The position numbers and the translations under genes were made by a program. Source: Maritalea sp049801075 (lineage in GTDB: Bacteria; Pseudomonadota; Alphaproteobacteria; Rhizobiales; Devosiaceae). Taken from it: a stretch of 64,000 bases of DNA. The stretch covers positions 1,533,189 through 1,597,188 of the forward strand of contig NZ_JBNAGG010000001.1 of NCBI RefSeq assembly GCF_049801075.1. Reading direction: 5' to 3'. This document shows, piece by piece, positions 1 to 9,059 of this stretch. A model generated the notes under the pieces. That model worked only from the letters and a program-made list of their open reading frames with translations, was not told the origin of the DNA and searched no databases. The stretch's first letter is position 1, and every line of letters begins with the position of its first letter.

Positions 1-3000
1 AATGGTGCGACTTTACCGCGCCTGTGGTGGCGGCAAAGGCGTACATATAATCGGTGGTGGCGATGATTTCGAACGCGCCTTTGTAGCCATGGCGCATCAC
101 GCCATTGATCCATTTCGGGTTCACCACGCGGGAACGCATCACCTTGGCGATTTCTTCCTCGAGCGTTTTGGCCACCGGGCGCTCCGGGCGTGAATGATCA
201 TTGTGATAATTGGCAGGGGCCTCGCCTTGCAAATGTTTGGCGGTGGCGCTTAGGCCGCCTTCAAACTGGTAATAATCATCACTGTCCAAGAGGTCATGCT
301 CGCGATTGTCCTGGTTGTGCACCACGGCATCAATGTTTTTCAGTCGGTTGATCAGTGCGCTGCGGGCCACGGTGCCATTGGCTTTGGTGCCATAGGCATA
401 TTGCCCCCAATTAAGGAAGGTTTCGGCAATGTCGCCCAGCTCGTTCCAGCGGCCTGAATCCATAATGCCTTGCAGTCCGGCGCCGTAGCTGCCGGGTTTA
501 GAGCCAAAGATGCGGTACCCCGCTTCCATCGCGGCAGCGTCTTCGTCACGCCCCTTTTGCATCAGCTCCAGCGCATCGCTGCGCATACGGGCGGCAATCG
601 GGTTCATGTCTTCCGGCTCATCCAGCGCCCCAATGGCGCGGATGGCGCGGTCAAACAGGTCGATCTGCGCCGGGAAGGCATCGCGGAAAAAGCCCGAAAT
701 GCGCAGGGTGACATCCACGCGGGGGCGGTTCATTTTGGCCAGCGGGATAATCTCATAACCGCTGACGCGGGTGGAGCCGAAATCCCATTTCGGTTTGGCC
801 CCGATCAGCGCCAGCGCTTGGGCAATATCATCGCCGCCCGTGCGCATGTTGGCGGTGCCCCACACCGACAGAACGATGGATTTGAGATAAAGCCCATGAT
901 CCTGAAAATGGCGGGTGACTAGATTTTCGGCTGACTTTACGCCCAGTTCCCATGCGGTCTGCGTGGGCACCGCGCGGTTGTCGAGCGAATAGAAATTGCG
1001 ACCCGTGGGCAGCACATCCAACCGCCCGCGCGTCGGTGCGCCGGACGGGCCCGGGGGCACAAATTTACCGTCTAACCCGCGCAGCAGATTGGCTTTTTCC
1101 AATGCGCCGGACTGGTCAAGTTTGGGCGCAATATCGGTTTGGATATGGTGGAGGATGGTGCGGGTGGCGGTCCAGTCTTCGTCCGGCGCTGCCTCGCCTG
1201 CCACCAGCGCATGCGCCAGTTGCTCCAGCCGTTCCACCGTATGGCCCGTATGTCGCCAAGTCTCGTCCAGTTGGGATTGCAAAATTGCCGGACGCGGGCC
1301 GGTCCATTCTTTGTCCAGCTCGGCCGATAAGGGATCGAACCCAAGGCCTAAATCATCGGCCAGAGCGCGGATGATGGAGTGGTCCTGATCGCGCTCGCTG
1401 CCGCGCGGTACACGGGTGAGCGCCACCAGCAGATCGTGCTTCAATCGCCCCTCTGGCGCTTGGCCAAGTATATGCAGTCCATCACGAATTTGCGCCTCTT
1501 TCAGTTCGCACAAAAAGGTGTCGATGGTCTGTAACGCATCGTCATCCTGCGCATCACCCAGCCCCATATCGGCGGCCAGGCCGGTGTCTGCGCACAGGTC
1601 AAAAATACGCTGCTTCAAGTCTTTGATGCGGCGTTGATCCATGCCGGAAGCGTTGTAAAACTCGTCCGCCAGCGCTTCCAGATCTTTGAGCGGGCCATAG
1701 GTTTCGGCGCGAGTGAGCGGCGGTGTCAAATGGTCGATGATCACCGCGCCGGTGCGGCGTTTGGCTTGGGTCCCCTCGCCCGGATCGTTGACGATGAAGG
1801 GGTAAAAGTGGGGCAGTTGCGCCCACAGCATGTGCGGGTAACATTCGTCAGAAAGCGCGACGGCTTTGCCCGGCAGCCATTCCAGATTGCCATGCTTGCC
1901 ATTATGGATCAGCGCGTCCGCTGCGAATTGGTGCTTCAGCCAAAAGTAGCCAGCGAGGTAACCATGAGGCGGCACCAGATCGGGATCGTGATAGATCGCC
2001 TCTTCATCCAGATCATAGCCACGGGCGGGTTGGATCAGGATGGCGGCGTGGCCAAATTGGATGGCGGGCAGCTCAAAATGATCGTCGCGGAAGAAGGGGT
2101 CAGTTTCTGGAGTTCCCCATCTTTCCTCAATAGAATTTTTTAGAGTTTCAGGCAGAATTTCATAGAGTTTTCTATAATTTTCTAGAGTTATAGTCGCCTG
2201 GCTGGTGCCGCGTTTTGGGGCGGCATTTGTGGGGCCATTTTGCAGCATTTCGATCAGTGCATTGCCGCTTTCGGGTAAATGATCGAGGGCATATCCCGCC
2301 TCTTGCAAAAACTGCAAAATATTGAACGTTGAGGCCGGGGCGTCATAGCCGACGCCATTGGCCAAGCGGCCATCACGGATCGGATAGTTGGCCAAGACAA
2401 TGCCGACCTTGCGCTCGGCGACTTGCTTTTGTCGCAAGGTGCCCCAATTTTTCGCCAGCTTGGCGGCGGCATCGATGCCGGAAATATGGGGTTCGTTGAC
2501 CGAGAGCGGGCACTCGCTGGCATCGTGCCAGATGTTTTGTGCCTTGTGGGCGATCAGGATATTGCCCGCGCGACCATCTAGCTCCGGCAACACAATTTGC
2601 ATCGCCAAGTCTTTGGCATTCAGCCCTTGAATATCTTCCTGCCACACCTCTTCAGCGCGTCCCGCCTGCACCAATTGCAGAATCGGCGCATCGGTTCGGG
2701 CGAAGGGATTGTCTTCTTCGCTGAGATCATTGATGCCCAAGGCGAAGCCAGTGGCGTTTAGGATCACTTGCGGGTCGAACCGTTGGAACAGCTTTTGGGC
2801 AAACTGCACGGGTTCCGCCTGTTTCAAGCTGGTCACCAGCAAGATCAGCGGGGTGAGCCCTTCCTTATGCAATGCTCTCGCCATGCGCTCAATGGGGCGC
2901 AGATTGCCACCATCCATCAGGGCGCGATAGGCGATAATGGGGGCATATTTTGCAGCGGGGTCGACGGTGATTTCATCGAGATTGCTGACCAAATGCCGCT

Positions 3001-3538
3001 CGTGCCAGATAGCGGCATTGGGGGCGGGTTGCGGTGTGGGCAATACTGCTGTTTCGCCTTTGGCGCGGTGGCGCAGATAAGTGAGCAAAGCGCTTAGATT
3101 TTGTGCGCCGCCCGCGATAAAGGCTTGATGCAGTTGTTCGTAAATCTCGCCATCGATGGTCGAGCGGCTTTTCAAATCCGGGTCCGGATTGGCATCGCCG
3201 GGCAAAAGCGCCAGTTCGATGCCGCGATCGGCACACAGGGCAGCGAGCTGATCTACGCCATAGGTCCAATAGGCGCGGCCACCGAGCACGCGCACCACGA
3301 TCAATTTGGCGTGTTGCGCCGTGTCATCGAGCCAGAGGTCGATGGAGTAATTGTGGCTCAAGCGCATGGTGTTGGCGAGGCGCACATCGTTAGCGCCTTG
3401 CGCATCTACCGCGCCTGCAAAGGCCGCCAGTTCGCTATCGGCGGCGGACAGGATGAGCAGCGGCGCAGGCGATTGGCCTAAGTCAATCGCCTCCCCCTCT
3501 TGCTGGATGGCCCCAGCTTGGGCTGATAATAAATGCAT
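1..3538 (-). CDS. cobN: Cobaltochelatase subunit CobN (C-terminus beyond window)
   Basis: Large subunit of the ATP-dependent aerobic cobaltochelatase CobNST, which inserts cobalt into hydrogenobyrinate a,c-diamide. Reading the minus strand from 3538 gives an open frame to base 1, about 1179 residues; the family is usually about 1250-1280, so only the extreme C-terminus is missing. CobN hallmarks are visible: HNGKHGNLEWLPGK (near 1890), an IFGSKPGSYGAGLQ segment (near 500) and the DNREHDLLDSDDYYQFEGGL stretch (near 290). The start ATG overlaps the cobW stop by one base (TGATG), so the two are translationally coupled. A stretch near 2110-2200 is AT-rich compared with its surroundings but stays in frame. 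It lies under the cobalamin riboswitch upstream of cobW. Identification is secure. Confidence 0.96.
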   Translation of the reverse strand, partial: MHLLSAQAGAIQQEGEAIDLGQSPAPLLILSAADSELAAFAGAVDAQGANDVRLANTMRLSHNYSIDLWLDDTAQHAKLIVVRVLGGRAYWTYGVDQLAALCADRGIELALLPGDANPDPDLKSRSTIDGEIYEQLHQAFIAGGAQNLSALLTYLRHRAKGETAVLPTPQPAPNAAIWHERHLVSNLDEITVDPAAKYAPIIAYRALMDGGNLRPIERMARALHKEGLTPLILLVTSLKQAEPVQFAQKLFQRFDPQVILNATGFALGINDLSEEDNPFARTDAPILQLVQAGRAEEVWQEDIQGLNAKDLAMQIVLPELDGRAGNILIAHKAQNIWHDASECPLSVNEPHISGIDAAAKLAKNWGTLRQKQVAERKVGIVLANYPIRDGRLANGVGYDAPASTFNILQFLQEAGYALDHLPESGNALIEMLQNGPTNAAPKRGTSQATITLENYRKLYEILPETLKNSIEERWGTPETDPFFRDDHFELPAIQFGHAAILIQPARGYDLDEEAIYHDPDLVPPHGYLAGYFWLKHQFAADALIHNGKHGNLEWLPGKAVALSDECYPHMLWAQLPHFYPFIVNDPGEGTQAKRRTGAVIIDHLTPPLTRAETYGPLKDLEALADEFYNASGMDQRRIKDLKQRIFDLCADTGLAADMGLGDAQDDDALQTIDTFLCELKEAQIRDGLHILGQAPEGRLKHDLLVALTRVPRGSERDQDHSIIRALADDLGLGFDPLSAELDKEWTGPRPAILQSQLDETWRHTGHTVERLEQLAHALVAGEAAPDEDWTATRTILHHIQTDIAPKLDQSGALEKANLLRGLDGKFVPPGPSGAPTRGRLDVLPTGRNFYSLDNRAVPTQTAWELGVKSAENLVTRHFQDHGLYLKSIVLSVWGTANMRTGGDDIAQALALIGAKPKWDFGSTRVSGYEIIPLAKMNRPRVDVTLRISGFFRDAFPAQIDLFDRAIRAIGALDEPEDMNPIAARMRSDALELMQKGRDEDAAAMEAGYRIFGSKPGSYGAGLQGIMDSGRWNELGDIAETFLNWGQYAYGTKANGTVARSALINRLKNIDAVVHNQDNREHDLLDSDDYYQFEGGLSATAKHLQGEAPANYHNDHSRPERPVAKTLEEEIAKVMRSRVVNPKWINGVMRHGYKGAFEIIATTDYMYAFAATTGAVKSHH

Positions 3539-4587
3539 CAGGAAAAGGCTTTTTCGAGCCGTTCTGAAATTGCTGCACGGTCCAGAGGAGACTGGCCGAT
3601 CACCACCAGCGAGGTTTGTTTTTTCTCGTCGCTGGTCCAAGGCCGATCAAAATAGGTGTCGACGCGCGGACCGACTGCCTGAACGGAAAGCCGTGCCGGT
3701 GCGTCCTTGATCGCAGCGAAGCCTTTGAGGCGCAGAATGTCGAAATCCTTGATCACATTGCTGATCGCATTGCCCAACTGCACCTTGTCTGCGGCAGCAG
3801 GCAGGCGGATGGAGAAGCTGTCAAAATCATCATGTTCGTGATGGTGATCTTCACCCTCATGATGGTGTTCATGGTGAGACTTACGCCCATCCATATCCAA
3901 TTCGCTCTCGGCTTCAATGCCGAGCAAGGCGGCCATATCAATCTCACCCTTTTGGGTGCGCACCAGCTTCACGCCCTCACGCAATTCTTTGCGGATGGCG
4001 GCTTCGACTTTTTCCAAATCTTCTGCTGACACAAGGTCGGATTTGTTGAGCAACACCAAATCGGCACAGATCAATTGATCTTCGAACAGTTCGCCCAACG
4101 GGGTCTCATGGTCGAGCATTTCGTCTTGCTTGCGCTGGGCATCTACCGCTGCTTCGTTCGACGCAAAACGGCCCGCTGCGAGAGCCGACGCATCTGCTAC
4201 AGTGACCACGCCATCGACGGTGACATCGGCTTTGATCTCTGGCCAATTGAAGGCGCGCACAAGCGGTTGTGGCAGCGCCAAGCCGGAGGTTTCAATCACG
4301 ATGTGATCCGGGCGATTGTCGCTTTGCAGTAGCGCGGTGATCGTTGGGATAAAATCTTCGGCCACGGTGCAGCAAATGCAGCCATTTGCCAGCTCGACCA
4401 TATCGGTTTCGCTACACGCTTCATCGCCACAGCCTTGCAGCACATCACGGTCAACGCCGACATCGCCAAATTCATTGATGATCAACGCAATGCGCTTGCC
4501 TTTGGCATTGTTCAACACATGGCGCACAAGGGTCGTTTTGCCCGCGCCAAGAAAACCGGTGATCACCGTTGCTGGAATCTTTTTCAT
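3538..4587 (-). CDS. cobW: CobW-type GTPase / metallochaperone
   Basis: COG0523 G3E-family GTPase, thought to deliver cobalt to the CobNST chelatase. The N-terminus carries a Walker A (GFLGAGKTT), then NEFGDVG, the metal-binding ANGCICC motif, ETSGLALP and NKSD (the NKxD guanine-specificity motif). A His/Asp/Glu-rich linker (about residues 240-265, many HH and HEH runs) joins a C-terminal CobW_C domain and fits metal binding. I place the start at 4587 (MKKIPATV), because GGAG lies 8 nt upstream in the transcript; an upstream in-frame ATG at 4614 has no comparable site. It is the first gene after the cobalamin riboswitch and is coupled to cobN. Confidence 0.94.
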   Translation of the reverse strand: MKKIPATVITGFLGAGKTTLVRHVLNNAKGKRIALIINEFGDVGVDRDVLQGCGDEACSETDMVELANGCICCTVAEDFIPTITALLQSDNRPDHIVIETSGLALPQPLVRAFNWPEIKADVTVDGVVTVADASALAAGRFASNEAAVDAQRKQDEMLDHETPLGELFEDQLICADLVLLNKSDLVSAEDLEKVEAAIRKELREGVKLVRTQKGEIDMAALLGIEAESELDMDGRKSHHEHHHEGEDHHHEHDDFDSFSIRLPAAADKVQLGNAISNVIKDFDILRLKGFAAIKDAPARLSVQAVGPRVDTYFDRPWTSDEKKQTSLVVIGQSPLDRAAISERLEKAFS

Positions 4588-4644
4588 TTTTGCTCCTTGA
4601 GGCATTTGCCTCACCGTCCACCCGACGGCATTCGAGTTATGTTG

Positions 4645-4835
4645 GCGATGGCAGGTCTCCTGGCTCGCGATTCGAACGATCTCAACCAGCCTTCCCGAAA
4701 TTTCAGTGGCAAATTGGTTGCGATCTTATCGCTTACAGTTGCGGGGGCAGCCTTGGATTCGTTCCCCGAATTGGGTCGAACTCACCATGTTCCCTTTTCA
4801 CTTATGAGGTGCTTTTGCACCCATAAGACCGTCGC
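4645..4835 (-). promoter_or_regulatory. Cobalamin riboswitch
   Basis: On the minus strand the conserved B12 box GCCCCCGCAACTGT is at 4735-4750. It is preceded by a long stem-loop (4801-4827, CTTATG...CATAAG arms) followed by GTGAAAAGGGAA, and is followed by the terminal CCAGGAGACCTGCC element at 4651-4664. The flanks 4828-4835 and 4645-4652 can pair as P1 with one mismatch. This order and spacing is the canonical cobalamin (AdoCbl) riboswitch. It ends about 58 nt before the cobW start, so it should shut off cobW-cobN when B12 is plentiful. Confidence 0.93.
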
Positions 4836-4870
4836 GTGAACCTTATGAATTGCATGTGCAGCCGGAAGCG

Positions 4871-5581
4871 TCAATCATTCAATTGAGCGCCGCCCAAAGT
4901 GCCGCACATCATCTGCCGTTTGCCCGCATGACCCTTTTTGCGGATCACTTCGAAACCCGCCGCCTGCAAATTGCGGCGGACCCATCCTGCGGCCGTGTAA
5001 GTGGCAAACGTTCCATTAGGATGCGTGTGCGCTGCGAGCGCCTGCATCAACTCTTCACCCCACATGGCTGGATTTTTGGCCGGGGCGAAACCGTCCAAAT
5101 ACCATGCGTCTGCTGTACCCTGCCAATTGGGCAAGGTTTGAGTGACGTCACCGATTTGGAGCTGAAGCACAATGCCCGGTTCAATTTCCACCGCATGGCC
5201 AACTGCAATTTGATCCCAATGGCTCAACATAATGTCGCGCAGATCAGCCAACATGGGCCATGGTTGGAGCGCGCGCTCAATTTGGTCTGCAGTCATGGGG
5301 TAGAGTTCAAATGAGATGAATTGAAGTATTTGGCCCTCGCCGCGCACTTCGCGCCACTGCCGCCACGTTTCGAGAAAGTTTAGTCCCGTGCCGAAGCCAA
5401 GTTCGCCGATTGCGAATTGATCCTTCTGCGTCCAACGATCTAGAATATTATTGGATTGGATAAAAACATAATCACATTCTAACCGCCCATCGGCGTGGGA
5501 ATAGAAATGATCGCCAAATTCGGGAGAAAACGGCATGTCATTTTCGTGCCATTCCAAATCTGGTGATGTTGGCTTTGCCAT
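4871..5581 (-). CDS. mnmD: tRNA 5-methylaminomethyl-2-thiouridine methyltransferase domain MnmD
   Basis: DUF752-family SAM-dependent methyltransferase of 236 residues, equivalent to the N-terminal half of E. coli MnmC. It methylates nm5(s2)U34 to mnm5(s2)U34 in tRNA anticodons. The SAM-binding segment is IGELGFGTGLNFLETWRQW (about residues 60-80), and the catalytic-region motif DGFAPAKNPAMW lies near residue 170. The N-terminus (LEWHENDMPFSPEFGDHFYS) is typical of the family. It stands alone rather than fused to the FAD oxidoreductase domain; a DAO-family oxidase that could be the missing half lies at 13513-14637. It is separated from the upstream TRAP operon by a terminator, so it probably has its own promoter or is a weak readthrough gene. 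Confidence 0.88.
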   Translation of the reverse strand: MAKPTSPDLEWHENDMPFSPEFGDHFYSHADGRLECDYVFIQSNNILDRWTQKDQFAIGELGFGTGLNFLETWRQWREVRGEGQILQFISFELYPMTADQIERALQPWPMLADLRDIMLSHWDQIAVGHAVEIEPGIVLQLQIGDVTQTLPNWQGTADAWYLDGFAPAKNPAMWGEELMQALAAHTHPNGTFATYTAAGWVRRNLQAAGFEVIRKKGHAGKRQMMCGTLGGAQLND

Positions 5582-5593
5582 TCTTTTCTCCGC

Positions 5594-5623
5594 AAAACAC
5601 CCGGCTGTAACACCGGGTGTTTT
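5594..5623 (-). terminator. Rho-independent terminator of the TRAP operon
   Basis: A perfect 11-bp stem (AAAACACCCGG with CCGGGTGTTTT), an 8-nt loop and T-runs on both flanks lies just after the TRAP large-permease stop and before mnmD. The symmetry makes it potentially bidirectional. Confidence 0.8.
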
Positions 5624-5650
5624 AGGATTTATCGCACGATAAGAAAAGGG

Positions 5651-6955
5651 CTAATCAAACATCGCATTGGGCAGCATTAGCGCTATTTCTGGGAAGATGA
5701 CAATCAACGCCAAAGTAGCGATCATGGCGAGCCAGAAGGGCATAATGCCTGCAAAGATGGTTTCGATTTTCACATCTTGCACCACGCTTTTCACAATGAA
5801 CACATTGACGCCAACTGGAGGTGAGATCAGCCCCATTTCCAAAACGATCACCATCACAACCCCGAGCCAAATGGGATCGAAACCCAGCCCGACCACCAGC
5901 GGGAACACGATGGGCAAAGTGATCACCAAGAGGGAAAGCCCTTCAATGAACATGCCCAAAATCACATAGCCCAACAGAATGAGCGCCAAGGTGCCATAGG
6001 TGCCCAATGCCAACCCAGCCATAGCCGCCGCGATGGTGGCGGGCAGATGGGAGAGCGCGACGAACGGCGCGAACACGTTGGCGCCCACCAGAATGAAAAA
6101 CGCCATGCCAGTTGTTTTAAGCGTTTCGGCGCTGACATCGTAAAGCGTGGCCCACGTACATTTGCGCCGAACGATCAACATCACCAACGCAAAGAATGCG
6201 CCGACGCCCGCCGCTTCGACCGGAGTGAACAACCCCGTGTAAATGCCGCCAATGGTGATCAACACGATGCCGCCAATGCCAGTGGCCCGAAACAAGCTTG
6301 CAAGTTTTTCTTTGGTGGTGAATTGCGGTCCGCGCGGCCCCTCTTCCGGCCAAATAAAGGTGATCACCGCAATCGCCAGCAAAAACATGGTGGTGAGCAA
6401 AATGCCGGGCAGCACGCCAGCCATAAACAGGCGGCCGATGGATTCTTCGGTCAACACCGCATAAATCACAAAGCCTGTGGACGGTGGGATCAAAATGCCC
6501 AAAGTGCCGCCTGCTGCGATGGCGCCTGTCGCTAGTTTTGGCCCGTAGTTAAACCGCCGCATTTCGGGATAGGCCACTTTGCCCATGGTGATGGCCGAAG
6601 CGATGGATGAGCCCGATAGTGCGGCAAAGCCAGCGCACCCCACAATGGTGGCTGCTGCCAACCCGCCCCGCAAACGACCAATCATCTTATGCGCTGCTTC
6701 AAACAAGTCTCGACTTAGGCCTGCTGCCGATGCCAAATTTCCCATCAGGATAAAGAGGGGAATGATGGTCAGTTCATAAACGGTGACGGTGGCGAACACT
6801 TGCCCGCTGAGCGTGAATGCGGCTGCTTGAAAGCCAGACAAAAAGATTGTGCCGACAAAACCAACCACCAAGAGCGCGATGGCCACAGGGGCGCCCATGG
6901 CCAGAAAGACAAACAGGGCGGCGAAGCCCAACACGCCATAAAGCTCGGGGCTCAT
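5651..6955 (-). CDS. TRAP transporter large permease (DctM type)
   Basis: A 434-residue, very hydrophobic protein of the DctM/TRAP-L family, the membrane channel subunit that imports an organic anion with Na+ or H+. The sequence shows a dozen or so membrane segments and family signatures: GCAGFAALSGSSIASAITMG, an AGGTLGILIPPS stretch and the VGLGFDPIWLGVV and LISPPVGVNVFIVKS blocks near the C-terminus. The start overlaps the small-permease stop by 4 nt (ATGA). It is the last gene of a dctP-dctQ-dctM operon ending at the 5594-5623 terminator. The ligand cannot be read directly. The divergent reductive dehalogenase suggests a halogenated organic acid. Confidence 0.93.
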   Translation of the reverse strand: MSPELYGVLGFAALFVFLAMGAPVAIALLVVGFVGTIFLSGFQAAAFTLSGQVFATVTVYELTIIPLFILMGNLASAAGLSRDLFEAAHKMIGRLRGGLAAATIVGCAGFAALSGSSIASAITMGKVAYPEMRRFNYGPKLATGAIAAGGTLGILIPPSTGFVIYAVLTEESIGRLFMAGVLPGILLTTMFLLAIAVITFIWPEEGPRGPQFTTKEKLASLFRATGIGGIVLITIGGIYTGLFTPVEAAGVGAFFALVMLIVRRKCTWATLYDVSAETLKTTGMAFFILVGANVFAPFVALSHLPATIAAAMAGLALGTYGTLALILLGYVILGMFIEGLSLLVITLPIVFPLVVGLGFDPIWLGVVMVIVLEMGLISPPVGVNVFIVKSVVQDVKIETIFAGIMPFWLAMIATLALIVIFPEIALMLPNAMFD

Positions 6956-7446
6956 CGCATAAACCTTTCCACCAGCAACAACACCGCGCTGAGGCCACTA
7001 CCTGCTGCGACCGCATAATAGGATGGGCCGAACGGCAGTTGCAGCAATAGGGTGCTTTCGCCGAACATGGCGGCTTCCAGCGCGTTGGAAAAGGCGCGCC
7101 ACGCCAGATAGCTCAAGATAACCACCCCCATAATGGTGACGAGCCAATCCAAGGTTTTTTGCACCCGCTCCGGCATCATATCTGTGATCGTATCAATAGC
7201 GATCAGGCGCCCCGACATGACACATAAAGGGAAGCTGATTGCGACGGCGAATGACAGCAATATCTGCGCATAATCATTTGCGCCAAAGATGGGTTTGTTG
7301 AACAGCGACCGCAACAAAGCGTCAGAAAAAGACAGGCCCATCAAGATGAAGATAAGGGTGGCGCCGCAGATCACCAGCGGCGCTTCAACCCAGCGACGCC
7401 AGGCAGTATTGTGCTGCGCTGACGCCCCCATATGTGGTTCGCTCAT
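6952..7446 (-). CDS. TRAP transporter small permease (DctQ type)
   Basis: A 164-residue protein with four predicted membrane helices, matching the DctQ family in length and layout (hydrophobic blocks around residues 20-45, 55-80, 95-120 and 135-160). DctQ pairs with DctM to form the membrane complex of a TRAP transporter. It begins 3 nt after the binding-protein stop and overlaps the large permease by 4 nt, so the three genes are one coupled operon. Confidence 0.88.
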   Translation of the reverse strand: MSEPHMGASAQHNTAWRRWVEAPLVICGATLIFILMGLSFSDALLRSLFNKPIFGANDYAQILLSFAVAISFPLCVMSGRLIAIDTITDMMPERVQKTLDWLVTIMGVVILSYLAWRAFSNALEAAMFGESTLLLQLPFGPSYYAVAAGSGLSAVLLLVERFMR

Positions 7447-7449
7447 GGC

Positions 7450-8466
7450 TTAATTGCCAGCCAAAGCATCAACAAGTGCGTGTGCATCCACGCCTTTTTG
7501 TTGGCCAACTTTGTCGATGAATTCATCCAAAGTTGTCTTCATCTTTTCACGAAACTCGGCATCCGCCGCTGCATCAATTTGGATGGCTTCGACGCCGCTT
7601 TCTTGCGCCAGTTCCAAGCCTGATTGCCCCGCATCATAGAAAGCTTGCGCGCCGCGCAGGCTCAAATAACGTCCGGTCAGCTCAGTTAGCTTGGCTTTGT
7701 GTTCGTCACTCAGTTTTTCCCAGCTGGATTTGTTCATCAAAAGATAGAAACTATCCAAGGCAGATGGGATGTTGGTGGTGACATATTTAGCTGTTTCATT
7801 GAGCTTGTAAGACCGGATGCCTGATGGCCCGATCATCACGGCGTCAATCACGCCTGTGTTCATGGCGTTGTAGGTGTCAGTTGTTGGCATGGAAACGGGA
7901 ATGCCGCCCCACGCTTTCACCAGCTCGGCCATCACCGGATTTGGGGTGCGGATTTTCATGCCCTGCATATCCGCAACAGAGCGCACAGGCTTGTCCCGCG
8001 TGAGCAAAACAGACGGGTTGTTTGCCCACAATCCTAACAGTTTTGTTTGGGCATATTCATCTTCGATCAACTCTAGATTGTCCCAAAGCGCGTGCGTCGC
8101 GTCAGTGCCGCTCGCAAACAGGCCGGGAATATGCACCATGGCGGTTTTACTGAATTGGTTTGGCGTATATTCAGGAATGCCAAAAACAATATCGGCCACG
8201 CCGGTTACCACGCGTTTATATTGCTGCACCGGGCCTTTGCCCAACTCGCCTGACGGATAGATACGAATGGTCAGTTCGCCATCGGTCGCCGCGCTAAGTT
8301 GTTCGGCCAGTGGTGTCATCACCCCTTGGTCCATCGGGTGCATAGATGGCATAAAGTGCGCCAGCTTCAATTCCTCCGATTGAGCCGAAACCGCGCATGC
8401 CATAACGCCGAATGTGGCAATGCCCATTGCAGCGATCTGCCTAAATTTCTTGAATTCAACTCTCAT
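7450..8466 (-). CDS. TRAP transporter substrate-binding protein (DctP type)
   Basis: Periplasmic DctP-family solute receptor of about 338 residues. A Sec signal peptide (basic MRVEFKKFRQ, hydrophobic core, cleavage near AVSAQS) precedes the mature protein. DctP features are visible: LAHFMPSMHPMDQGVMTPLAEQL near the mature N-terminus and a GMKIRTPNPVMAELVKAWGG block around residue 165, which contains the Arg that usually contacts the ligand carboxylate. The start is set at 8466 because GGGGAG precedes it by a few bases; an in-frame ATG at 8493 lacks that. It is divergent from marR with the candidate operator between them. Confidence 0.92.
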   Translation of the reverse strand: MRVEFKKFRQIAAMGIATFGVMACAVSAQSEELKLAHFMPSMHPMDQGVMTPLAEQLSAATDGELTIRIYPSGELGKGPVQQYKRVVTGVADIVFGIPEYTPNQFSKTAMVHIPGLFASGTDATHALWDNLELIEDEYAQTKLLGLWANNPSVLLTRDKPVRSVADMQGMKIRTPNPVMAELVKAWGGIPVSMPTTDTYNAMNTGVIDAVMIGPSGIRSYKLNETAKYVTTNIPSALDSFYLLMNKSSWEKLSDEHKAKLTELTGRYLSLRGAQAFYDAGQSGLELAQESGVEAIQIDAAADAEFREKMKTTLDEFIDKVGQQKGVDAHALVDALAGN

Positions 8467-8499
8467 TTCTCTCCCCCTCAATTGAATTCTCAATAGTAC

Positions 8500-8529
8500 T
8501 TAACATAGGTAGTTATCCATGTTAACTAC
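8500..8529. promoter_or_regulatory. Candidate MarR operator in the TRAP/marR divergent region
   Basis: Two overlapping perfect dyads are present: TTAACAT (8500-8506) with ATGTTAA (8519-8525), and GTAGTTA (8509-8515) with TAACTAC (8523-8529). Overlapping AT-rich inverted repeats midway between a MarR gene and its divergent target operon are the usual place for a MarR-dimer operator. Function is inferred from position and symmetry only. Confidence 0.5.
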
Positions 8530-8581
8530 ATAAAAGATTATGAGGTATGATGAGTCAACTGGTTTGTTTTGGAGGCAATCA

Positions 8582-9031
8582 TTGGCTGAAGAATTTACAC
8601 TGCATAATCGCGTCGGGTTTAAAGTGACCCGTTTGGCGCGAATTATGGAAGCAAAGCTGGAAAAGCAGCTCTCTGAGCACGGGGTGACCCGGCTGATGTG
8701 GTGCGTGTTGCGCGGTGTTGGCATGGAGGATGTGCGCTCGCCTTCCGGCTTGGCGGAATATATTTGCATAGCGCGCCCTGCTGTTTCGCGCCTTTTGCGC
8801 GACATGGAAAAGCGCAACCTGATTGAGCGCAATGGCATTGATGATGACAAACGCTATCGCGACATTGCGCTGACGGAACTGGGCCAAGAGAAAATGAAGG
8901 CCTGCCACGTTTTGGTGCGCGAACTGAACGAGCATTTTGCAGGCAAGTTGGATGACGACACCTACACGATCGTTATGAACGCGATCGACCAGATGACCGA
9001 GGGTGAAGACGTGAAGTTGATGCGACTTTAG
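8582..9031 (+). CDS. MarR-family transcriptional regulator
   Basis: Winged-helix MarR regulator of about 149 residues. The HTH region (SPSGLAEYICIARPAVSRLL) and the wing (IERNGIDDDKRYRDIALTELG) are clear, and the C-terminal helix fits the dimerisation region. I prefer the TTG start at 8582, because GGAGG at 8571-8575 sits 6 nt upstream; the in-frame ATG at 8540 has no visible ribosome site and lies close to the operator dyad. MarR proteins often respond to phenolic or aromatic acids and are released from DNA on binding them. It is divergent from the TRAP operon and leads the aldolase and dehalogenase genes, so it is the likely switch for both arms. Confidence 0.88.
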   Translation: MAEEFTLHNRVGFKVTRLARIMEAKLEKQLSEHGVTRLMWCVLRGVGMEDVRSPSGLAEYICIARPAVSRLLRDMEKRNLIERNGIDDDKRYRDIALTELGQEKMKACHVLVRELNEHFAGKLDDDTYTIVMNAIDQMTEGEDVKLMRL

Positions 9032-9059
9032 CGCCATGTTTGAGGGGGGATGATCGAAC

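Noticed and set aside
2110..2210. AT-rich stretch in cobN as a frameshift or insertion
   Set aside because: The cobN frame reads through without a stop (TLENYRKLYEILPETLKN), so it is only a local composition change or variable loop.
470..3481. Plus-strand ORFs (e.g. 470-922, 1634-2143, 3101-3481) opposite cobN
   Set aside because: The minus strand holds a continuous cobN frame with family motifs throughout, and the plus frames show no recognisable protein.
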